A stretch of DNA of 7,631 nucleotides, from contig PAZI01000044.1 in assembly GCA_002715545.1 (NCBI GenBank), positions 1 to 7,631 of the forward strand, in the 5' to 3' direction. Of this stretch, positions 1-5,055 are shown in pieces. Below the pieces are notes generated by a model. That model did not search any database. It was not told the origin of the DNA and worked only from the letters and a program-made list of their open reading frames with translations. Position 1 is the first letter of the stretch, and each line of letters begins with the position of its first letter. Both the position numbers and the translations under genes were made by a program. This DNA comes from Methanobacteriota archaeon. GTDB taxonomy: Archaea > Thermoplasmatota > Poseidoniia > Poseidoniales > SP79.

Positions 1-41
1 GCATCTAATGGAGATCCATACAAGATTGGAGCAGTCATCAT
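1..41 (-). CDS. Possible start of a further leftward gene, cut by the window edge
   Basis: On the minus strand two consecutive ATG codons lie at 41-39 and 38-36, and the frame stays open to base 1, giving about 13 residues (MMTAPILYGSPLD). A GGAG immediately precedes the first ATG, which would put it 3 bases ahead of the second. An AT-rich element (60-68) lies about 20 bases further upstream and could be a promoter for a nearly leaderless transcript. The gene would follow the phosphodiesterase after a gap of about 60 bases, in the same direction. The fragment is too short to assign a family; a resemblance to the first strand of thioredoxin-fold or glutathione-transferase proteins is only suggestive. 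It may not be a gene at all. Confidence 0.3.
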   Translation of the reverse strand, partial: MMTAPILYGSPLD

Positions 42-59
42 CTCCACAACAAAGGGTGC

Positions 60-68
60 TTACAAATA
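60..68 (-). promoter_or_regulatory. Candidate TATA-like element for the left-edge gene
   Basis: On the minus strand this reads TATTTGTAA, and it sits about 18 bases before the ATG pair at 41-36. That spacing would fit an archaeal TATA box with transcription starting at or next to the start codon. It stands out as AT-rich in the short gap after the phosphodiesterase stop. No upstream BRE element was recognised, so the call rests on position and composition only. Confidence 0.2.
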
Positions 69-102
69 GGCCATTTTGGAATGATCCACTTCTTCGGTGT
101 GA

Positions 103-1353
103 CTATTCCCTCACATCCGCAGGTATGACATCCTCGTTAATGTGTGTCATACTCTCCAATCTTCCTCTCCCTTGGCGTTGCTTTCGCAATCTCACTGTGA
201 TGAATATTGCACCTGCACAGATGGATAAGCAACACGTGCCAACAAGTGCGGCCATCAGATCAACTCGATAGTAGAAGATTGGTTTCTCACATGTTGGCTC
301 TCGAGCAGGTGGTACGGTCGAATCGAAGGCAGAATTTCTCCCATCGAGAGCTTCTTCGCCCTCAGGTAATGGAACCTCAAGGTGATTCAGTGCCATGACG
401 GCGACATCGATGATAACGGGGTCGTTCGTCATCTCTCCTTGGATGGCTGAGCCACCGGTGACCAGCATGAACGTGTTCCTATCGATTAGTGTCGAAGGAT
501 GATGCATCTTGAGGAATCTACCCCCTCCTCCATGATCACTTGTGATAATGACCAACCATGCCTCTTGACTTTGGTCACGAGCACCAAGTGCATCGAGGAT
601 GTCGGCTGTCATGTTCTCTGCTCGCTCGACTGCAGCGACATATTCTGGCACATCCGGACTGAATCCTTCATCATGGCCAGTAGCATCGACGTCATCCATT
701 GAGACGAACAGCACGTCGAGATTCGGCTCGTCTGTGAGGAGTTCTACAGCACGATCACGCACCTTTTCATCAGTGTCATATCCTTCTCGACGGTCGGCTG
801 AACCTTCACCGAGAATGTGTTCGTCGATTGGTTCCCAGCGGTATACGGCAGCTGTGCTCTGATTCTGGTCATGGTTCTCGATGAATTCGAATAGGTCCGG
901 TACAGACTCAAGCTGGCTGCCTCTGAAGGTGTTGTCCACTACCCCATGACGGTCGCACCACACACCCGTCAGCATGCTGGCCCATCCTGGGCCTGAGACT
1001 GCATAGGGTCCGACATCCACGTTGAATGACCATGCACCTTCTTCCATGATGCTCCCGAAGGTGCTGTCTTCCTTCTCAGCGACATCTTGTGCAACATCAC
1101 CTCGAACTCCATCTATACCTATGATGAGCACTTTCATTTCGTTACTGGTGTTATTCTGAGAAATGAGTCCTTCCATCTGTTTGACCATCTCCTCTGGATC
1201 TGGCCACAGCTCTTCCAGATGAGTTGTTTCGCGAACACCTCCAACATTGCCTCCAATGAGGCTCACAAGCAGAACTGCTGCAACCCATATGACACGTGGC
1301 CGTCGTTTCAGGGTGTAAACATGGGATGGCGGTCCTGCAGGCACTTCACCCAC
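103..1353 (-). CDS. Membrane-anchored type I phosphodiesterase / nucleotide pyrophosphatase-like phosphatase (alkaline phosphatase superfamily)
   Basis: This 416-residue protein belongs to the metal-dependent alkaline phosphatase superfamily, which hydrolyses phosphate mono- or diesters or sulfates. A signal anchor spans about residues 20-39. The catalytic domain starts at about residue 73 with KVLIIGIDG, where D81 is a probable metal ligand. The nucleophile region is AVSGPGWASMLTG (118-130), with S120 aligning with the NPP nucleophilic Thr. It is followed by the family-like HGVVDNTF (136-143). Further probable metal ligands are D223 and H227 in DATGH, D273 and H274 in TSDHGG, and a His at 284 or 285. 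A second hydrophobic helix (about 366-387) followed by a basic run (RLRKQRQGRGR) near the C terminus would hold the protein at the membrane at both ends, with the enzyme probably outside the cell. The start is GTG at 1353, overlapping the stop of the rhomboid-like gene by 8 bases; a GTG three codons later (1344) is an alternative. The first ATG lies beyond the anchor and is unlikely. The substrate cannot be read from the sequence: nucleotide, phospholipid headgroup, glycan phosphate and sulfate are all possible. Confidence 0.85.
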   Translation of the reverse strand: MGEVPAGPPSHVYTLKRRPRVIWVAAVLLVSLIGGNVGGVRETTHLEELWPDPEEMVKQMEGLISQNNTSNEMKVLIIGIDGVRGDVAQDVAEKEDSTFGSIMEEGAWSFNVDVGPYAVSGPGWASMLTGVWCDRHGVVDNTFRGSQLESVPDLFEFIENHDQNQSTAAVYRWEPIDEHILGEGSADRREGYDTDEKVRDRAVELLTDEPNLDVLFVSMDDVDATGHDEGFSPDVPEYVAAVERAENMTADILDALGARDQSQEAWLVIITSDHGGGGRFLKMHHPSTLIDRNTFMLVTGGSAIQGEMTNDPVIIDVAVMALNHLEVPLPEGEEALDGRNSAFDSTVPPAREPTCEKPIFYYRVDLMAALVGTCCLSICAGAIFITVRLRKQRQGRGRLESMTHINEDVIPADVRE

Positions 1354-2125
1354 CGCCGTGTGGTACTTTCAACTCTGTGAAACTGTCATCATCGCTCTCT
1401 GTTGGGAGGACTCCATTGGGATGCAGCCATAATCCCATCAGAAATCCGAAGGCCAAGGCGATCATGTGTGCTGAACTGGTTGCAGTGCTGATGCCGTTCA
1501 GAAAGTGATTCCACGCTTCGAAGATGGCAGTACTCCCAATCATCAGCCATGGTGTGCGAGCGAAGTGGGCGAGTCCTCCGATCGTCGCGTAGAAGGCGAC
1601 AGAACCTCCCATCCAAGAGCGGGCGAGTGAATCATTGATCCATTCATTCTCTGGAGAGAACATATGCCCGAGATTCAAACCTAGGGAGACCAAAGTAGCT
1701 GCAATGATGGTACCTCCCAGACACAGAATGATGGTGTTCTTGGTTCCAGCCCTGCACTCGTAGCTCTGAGTGAATACGAGGAAACCCACGGTGCAGAAAA
1801 TGGCCTGATCGACGGCGTGCATGAACCATGGTGCTGTGAACCAACTGAGCACGAATTCGTGTGGTGCTGTGAAGAGTTCAGTCGGCCAGATAGCAGCCGA
1901 ACAGATCAGGGCATTGACCTGAGTATCGCATAACCTAGGATCTCCCAGTCCTATCACGATCAGGATACAGAGCGTGGCCAAGAGGTAGAACGACGTGAAC
2001 GACCTTGCTCGTACACTATCCATCATGCTTGAACGACATGATTCTGCATCGTTCCACGGCCACAGGACTGGAAACAAACTCTCGGATTTCACCACCGTGC
2101 GCTGGGGGCTTGTTCGTGTCAACAT
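1346..2125 (-). CDS. Rhomboid-like polytopic membrane protein
   Basis: About 259 residues with roughly six membrane segments after an N-terminal tail of about 45 residues. The pattern resembles the rhomboid intramembrane serine protease fold. A segment SWFTAPWFMHA (94-104) is like the rhomboid TAPFLHA stretch. The next part, GFLVFTQSYE with a nearby G (114-127), is like the end of rhomboid helix 2 and the following E..G. GGSVAFYATIGG (173-184) corresponds to GASGxxxGxxG, placing S175 at the catalytic serine. SSAHMIALAFGFLMG (217-231) corresponds to AHxxGxxxG, placing H220 at the catalytic histidine. The GxSG motif is altered (V after S), and the HxxxN of helix 2 is not conserved (A and T at those positions). 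It may therefore be a divergent protease or an inactive rhomboid-like protein. The reading frame is open to 2281, but that would overlap the thiolase by 124 bases. ATG 2125 is chosen because AAGGGAG lies 5 bases upstream; ATG 2155, two bases after the thiolase stop, is the alternative. It overlaps the next gene by 8 bases. Confidence 0.65.
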   Translation of the reverse strand: MLTRTSPQRTVVKSESLFPVLWPWNDAESCRSSMMDSVRARSFTSFYLLATLCILIVIGLGDPRLCDTQVNALICSAAIWPTELFTAPHEFVLSWFTAPWFMHAVDQAIFCTVGFLVFTQSYECRAGTKNTIILCLGGTIIAATLVSLGLNLGHMFSPENEWINDSLARSWMGGSVAFYATIGGLAHFARTPWLMIGSTAIFEAWNHFLNGISTATSSAHMIALAFGFLMGLWLHPNGVLPTESDDDSFTELKVPHGGG

Positions 2126-2130
2126 TATTG

Positions 2131-2137
2131 CTCCCTT
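2131..2137 (-). promoter_or_regulatory. Ribosome binding site that decides the rhomboid-like start
   Basis: On the minus strand AAGGGAG lies 5 bases before ATG 2125. The competing ATG at 2155 has only a pyrimidine-rich upstream sequence. This favours the shorter 259-residue product and leaves a 32-base gap after the thiolase stop. Confidence 0.6.
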
Positions 2138-2157
2138 GAAAGGAATGAGATCCATTT

Positions 2158-3351
2158 TCAGGAATGGACCAGGAGCGCTTCTCCTTGACCCACTCCGACA
2201 CAGAGCGTTGCCAGTCCCAGTCCTCCTCCCCTGCGCCTTAACTCGTGGATGAGTGTCGTTAGAATTCTGGCCCCACTGCAACCAAGGGGATGGCCCAAGG
2301 CGATTGCCCCTCCGTTCGGGTTAACCTTCATTGGATCGAGACCAAGTGCATCGATACATGCAAGGCTCTGGACAGCGAATGCCTCGTTGAGCTCGATCAC
2401 ATCAATCTCATCGATTGAGCGCTCGACTCTTTTGAGCAGTTTCTTCACAGCAGGAATCGGGCCGTAACCCATGACCTTTGGGGCCACTCCCGCAGAGGCT
2501 GCCCCCATCAATGTGGCGAGTGGTGTGAGGCCATGTTCGACCGCTTTATCGGCGCTCATGAGAACTACCGCTGCTGCGCCATCGTTGATGCCCGAGGAGT
2601 TTCCTGCAGTGACAGTCCCTCCTTCTTTGAAGACTGCTCGGAGGCGTGCCAGAGCCTCCATGCTTGAGTTCCGTCTTGGATGCTCGTCAGTATCTATGTC
2701 CCCTCCTTCTTCACCATGAAGCTGAGACGGTACGGGGATGATTTCCTCTGCCATTCGCCCGTCATCTATTGCTGCGAGGGCTCGTCGATGACTCTCAAGA
2801 GCGAAGGCATCCTGGCGCTCGCGAGAGATGCCAGTCTCCTCTGCGATGTGCTCAGCAGTCACGCCGAGGCCATGGGTCCCGAATTCTTCATCAATCAGAG
2901 GGTTCGACATCCTCCATCCCAGCATTGTGTCCCATGCTTGCTCGGAGCCCTCAGGCCAGTCGGATGCTCTCTCAACGACGAAAGGTGCTCTTGACATCGA
3001 TTCAGCGCCACCCGCTACGATGATGTCGGCCTCTCCACAGCGAATGGTGCGCATGCCTTGGATAACTGCAGTCAGTCCGGATGCACACAGGCGGTTGACT
3101 GTGAATCCGGGAACTTCCAATGGAAGTCCTGCAAGAAGGGATGCCATGCGGGCGTTGTTACGATTATCTTCTCCGGCTTGATTCGCAGCCCCCATAATCA
3201 CTTCATCGATCGATCCTGCATCGATACCCGTCTCATCTACCACTGCTCGGATGACGTGAGCGGCGAGGTCATCCGGGCGTACTCCCGAGAGCACGCCACC
3301 GAGTCTGCCGATAGGTGTACGCTTGGCAGCGACGATGACGACGTCTCGCAT
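2158..3351 (-). CDS. Thiolase (acetyl-CoA acyltransferase / acetyltransferase)
   Basis: This cytosolic enzyme catalyses the thiolytic cleavage of 3-oxoacyl-CoA to acetyl-CoA and a shortened acyl-CoA, or the reverse condensation. With the start at ATG 3351 the protein has 397 residues and begins [15 protein letters not shown], the normal thiolase N terminus and length. All key residues are present: nucleophile C89 in NRLCASG, N322 in ELNEAF, H354 in [11 protein letters not shown] and acid/base C384 in [19 protein letters not shown] (54-65), GWRMSNPL (145-152) and CVGVGQG resemble the degradative FadA/PcaF (3-oxoadipyl-CoA thiolase) branch rather than the archaeal mevalonate-pathway thiolase, so a role in beta-oxidation or carboxylate breakdown is more likely than isoprenoid synthesis. 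Chain-length specificity cannot be told. The frame is open to 3504, and ATG 3399 is in frame, but both would overlap the upstream gene and add residues that thiolases lack. The only SD-like bases (AAGG) lie just 1 base before ATG 3351, so translation may be coupled to the upstream gene 25 bases away. Confidence 0.95.
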   Translation of the reverse strand: MRDVVIVAAKRTPIGRLGGVLSGVRPDDLAAHVIRAVVDETGIDAGSIDEVIMGAANQAGEDNRNNARMASLLAGLPLEVPGFTVNRLCASGLTAVIQGMRTIRCGEADIIVAGGAESMSRAPFVVERASDWPEGSEQAWDTMLGWRMSNPLIDEEFGTHGLGVTAEHIAEETGISRERQDAFALESHRRALAAIDDGRMAEEIIPVPSQLHGEEGGDIDTDEHPRRNSSMEALARLRAVFKEGGTVTAGNSSGINDGAAAVVLMSADKAVEHGLTPLATLMGAASAGVAPKVMGYGPIPAVKKLLKRVERSIDEIDVIELNEAFAVQSLACIDALGLDPMKVNPNGGAIALGHPLGCSGARILTTLIHELRRRGGGLGLATLCVGVGQGEALLVHS

Positions 3352-3376
3352 ACCTTGAACAGACGGGTTTGCCTCA

Positions 3377-5020
3377 TCAAACGAACGGAACCCAGCCATA
3401 TCGATAGTCGAACAGATACAACATGATGGGGAACAAGATGATTGCCATGCTATGACTTCGTCTGATACCAATGCGCTGGGGCATGAATCCGAGTGCTGCA
3501 CCAACGAACATCACCAAGAGACCGAGCATTCCGGATTGTACCCATGAGAGTAGAGCCAAGAAGACGATGACCCCTATGACCAGTGCGTGTAATGGGATAG
3601 CGGCGTGGATCTTCAGGAACCAACGTCCCATGCGCAACATTAGTGGTACTGCGATGAGACCTGAGGCGATGGTGACTCCGACGAATGTGATGAAATCCCC
3701 TGGGGGTTGGAATTCTATCCAGTAATCGATGGGATACATTCTGTCTAGGACCAATGCAGCTCCTGAACGCGGTCGTGCGATGATATACAACCAGCCGAGC
3801 ACCATGACCGTGACAGCAGTGTTGACTGCTGAGAGCACAGCAATGACTTCGAGATCATTCTCTGATGGTTTACTCTCATCTGGGTCGAAAGGTTGCATCT
3901 TCTCCTTCATTCGCAATGTGCGCTCCCAGACCTTCTGTATCTTCTTCTCGTGTATGGCTGTACGTTCAGGTGGGACGAATTTCCGTCGAGCTGAGGTGGC
4001 AGCAGCAGTCCCCCCTGCGACGTTGAGGCTAGCTGCAGCGAGCATCTGGTGCTGAGGTCCGCGCATGGCATGCGCGTTTGCCTTCCCTTCCCACTCATAC
4101 ATGTCTGCTGAGGGGTCGGTGACTTGACGGATCATGTTGCGTCCACTCATCACGAGGACGGTTGCCTGTGCTGCTGTCATCCCGGGCAAGAATCCCATCA
4201 TCGCTCCAATGCTACTGGCTCCAAAACACGATCCCATAATCGGTTTTGCAGGTGGCATGGTCCACTCATCATGTTGCTCTGGGATATGAGACATAGTCAG
4301 CATGATGTCAAGCAAGCCGGCGACTCCGAACAGGCCTGCTAAGGCGGGCCCGAGCATGGATGGTCCAGGTAGGCCGACTGGGCTTTTGGCCGGAAGTGCG
4401 AACACTGCCAAACCATAGAATCCACAGAGCAGAAAGTAGGCGATTGTGGCGACGGTCCCAGCAAGGCGAGATTCTTCTCCAAGCCTTCCTCCACTTAGGC
4501 GTTGAATAAACTCAGGCCAATCAAGGCGCGTCCTCTCCGTATAGAGCAGCATGAGTGTGATTCCAAGAAGAATCCATGGCAATTGGGTGCGCACATCTTG
4601 ATACAGCCCAAGTTCAGGTCCGAACAGGATTCTACCGACAACAAGGAGTGGTAGTGACAAGAGCAGACCAAGTTGGCTTCCTCTTGCCGACCACGCCACT
4701 CCGAGGGGTGCATGGCCTGCGAGCAACATCCTGTGGCCTGGTAGCAGTGCCAGTGCAGTGGAATCTTCAGGTGCACCAAGCAATGCGGCGGGCACGTAAC
4801 CTACGAACGTGTGTACTGTACCACATGAGATGATGATCACCGCGACCATCTTGAGTGGAATCCCATAGGAAACAAACAGTGGAGTCAATGTGAGTAACAC
4901 CATGGCCACTGTGTTGACGTGGAAGCCGGGAATCAAACCCGTCAGGGACCCCATCATCATCCCGATGATCATGACGAAGAGGACTAATCCTAGATCGGAT
5001 GCGAAAATCCCGACGTCCAT
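3377..5020 (-). CDS. TctA-like (archaeal DUF112-type) membrane transporter subunit
   Basis: This is a 547-residue polytopic protein with about ten or more membrane helices, related to the large permease subunit of tripartite tricarboxylate transporters. The archaeal form is indicated by GSLTGLIPGFHVN (24-36), by GTVHTFVGYVPAALLGAPED with LLPGH (67-96), by the second-half counterpart GFLPGMTAAQA (276-286), and by VNTA...ARPRSGAA (399-422). The C-terminal block GIRRSHSMAIILFP (518-531) is also typical of this family. The two GxxPG motifs mark the internal pseudo-symmetry. No periplasmic binding protein (TctC) or small subunit (TctB) gene is next to it, which is usual for the archaeal branch as I know it; the substrate is unknown. 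A mostly hydrophilic stretch of about 100 residues (about 295-390) lies between the second GxxPG motif and VNTA and looks longer than in relatives. The start ATG 5020 has a strong SD 4 bases upstream. The gap to the preceding gene is 35 bases. Confidence 0.88.
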   Translation of the reverse strand: MDVGIFASDLGLVLFVMIIGMMMGSLTGLIPGFHVNTVAMVLLTLTPLFVSYGIPLKMVAVIIISCGTVHTFVGYVPAALLGAPEDSTALALLPGHRMLLAGHAPLGVAWSARGSQLGLLLSLPLLVVGRILFGPELGLYQDVRTQLPWILLGITLMLLYTERTRLDWPEFIQRLSGGRLGEESRLAGTVATIAYFLLCGFYGLAVFALPAKSPVGLPGPSMLGPALAGLFGVAGLLDIMLTMSHIPEQHDEWTMPPAKPIMGSCFGASSIGAMMGFLPGMTAAQATVLVMSGRNMIRQVTDPSADMYEWEGKANAHAMRGPQHQMLAAASLNVAGGTAAATSARRKFVPPERTAIHEKKIQKVWERTLRMKEKMQPFDPDESKPSENDLEVIAVLSAVNTAVTVMVLGWLYIIARPRSGAALVLDRMYPIDYWIEFQPPGDFITFVGVTIASGLIAVPLMLRMGRWFLKIHAAIPLHALVIGVIVFLALLSWVQSGMLGLLVMFVGAALGFMPQRIGIRRSHSMAIILFPIMLYLFDYRYGWVPFV

Positions 5021-5024
5021 CTCT

Positions 5025-5032
5025 GATCACCT
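5025..5032 (-). promoter_or_regulatory. Strong Shine-Dalgarno sequence of the TctA-like gene
   Basis: On the minus strand AGGTGATC precedes ATG 5020 with a 4-base spacer. It pairs without mismatch with the conserved archaeal/bacterial 16S 3' end (GAUCACCU). It fixes the start of the permease and is the best ribosome binding site in the window. Confidence 0.75.
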
Positions 5033-5055
5033 ACCTCATTCGATAGAACCTGTTT

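Noticed and set aside
42..102. Transcription terminator after the phosphodiesterase
   Set aside because: I looked for a hairpin or a T-run on the minus strand; only a short CCTTTGTTG pyrimidine stretch is present, which is not enough to call a terminator.
8..271. Plus-strand open frame of 87 residues at the left end
   Set aside because: It lies mostly opposite the C-terminal part of the phosphodiesterase, has no recognisable motif, and its composition is that of an antisense shadow.
2126..2281. Longer version of the rhomboid-like protein starting at 2281 or 2155
   Set aside because: The start at 2281 lies inside the thiolase by 124 bases, and the extra N-terminal residues are arginine-rich and look like antisense or shifted-frame thiolase sequence. 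ATG 2155 has no SD, whereas ATG 2125 has one at good spacing.
3058..3426. Plus-strand open frame of 122 residues opposite the thiolase start
   Set aside because: It is antisense to conserved thiolase coding sequence and has no motif of its own; long antisense frames are common opposite such genes.
3352..3504. Longer thiolase starting at 3504 or 3399
   Set aside because: The added residues are cysteine- and serine-rich, overlap the permease gene and do not belong to thiolases, which begin just before the [12 protein letters not shown] stretch.
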